Positions 5,733 to 5,740 of a stretch of DNA of 5,740 bases are shown here, one piece after another; position 1 is the stretch's first letter, and every line of letters starts with the position of its first letter. The stretch is from Burkholderiales bacterium. Lineage in GTDB: Bacteria; Pseudomonadota; Gammaproteobacteria; Burkholderiales; Burkholderiaceae_C. Both the position numbers and the translations under genes were made by a program. The stretch lies in NCBI GenBank assembly GCA_025354615.1, contig JANXMO010000211.1, positions 1-5,740 on the forward strand, given 5' to 3'. A model generated the notes under the pieces. It saw only the letters and a list, made by a program, of their open reading frames with translations. It made no database searches and was not told the DNA's origin.

Positions 5733-5740
5733 CAACGCCG

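Larger units (their letters stand above)
5606..5740 (+). other. Gene-free 3' region after dsbD, probably the leader of the next gene
   Basis: No frame here looks coding. It starts with A-rich sequence, then a short direct repeat GTCAGCC (5617-5623 and 5630-5636). Next is a dyad CGCATC (5654-5659) / GATGCG (5672-5677), and a second hairpin at 5704-5723 lies just before a strong Shine-Dalgarno sequence. No hairpin is followed by a T-run, so no intrinsic terminator for dsbD is evident. Confidence 0.5.

Overview
The window looks like chromosomal DNA of a beta-proteobacterium of the order Burkholderiales, most likely Comamonadaceae-like. The grounds are the high G+C, the protein sequences, and the order heme O synthase – SCO protein – convergent rpoH, which I recall as common in that group. 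No mobile element, tRNA, rRNA or CRISPR array is visible. The genes are mostly housekeeping (respiration, heat shock, envelope thiol chemistry), plus two proteins of unknown function.

Layout. Bases 1-336 (+) are the 3' third of the heme O synthase gene (cyoE/ctaB), which is cut by the window edge. It overlaps by GTGA with a lipoprotein of the SCO1/SenC family (333-983, +), which matures the CuA centre of cytochrome c oxidase. This is the tail of a cytochrome-oxidase assembly operon. Convergent to it lies rpoH (1048-1986, -), the heat-shock sigma factor sigma-32. Its leader carries a clear CIRCE-like inverted repeat (2014-2040), the operator of the HrcA repressor, and an AT-rich promoter island near 2066-2099. 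Divergent from rpoH is an unrecognised membrane-anchored, Ala/Pro-rich protein with one EF-hand-like calcium loop (2178-3074, +). Tail to tail with it is a very small gene of 53 codons on the minus strand (3084-3245), which is missed by the usual length cut-offs. Divergent from that is a large DsbD/ScsB-type transmembrane thiol-disulfide reductase (3383-5605, +). The last 135 bases have no gene but end in a hairpin and a strong Shine-Dalgarno sequence, so another + strand gene should begin at or just after the right edge.

How the genes may work together. CyoE makes heme O (the heme A precursor) and SCO delivers copper, so both serve the terminal oxidase. DsbD carries cytoplasmic reducing power to the periplasm, where SCO-type and cytochrome c maturation thiols need reduction. 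A link between this DsbD and SCO is inference only. RpoH stands apart as a regulator. The main regulatory observation is that it appears to be under HrcA/CIRCE control, which would join the two heat-shock circuits. I found no convincing evidence of a wholly new system. The best leads are the CIRCE/hairpin in front of rpoH, the 53-aa protein, and the EF-hand-loop membrane protein.
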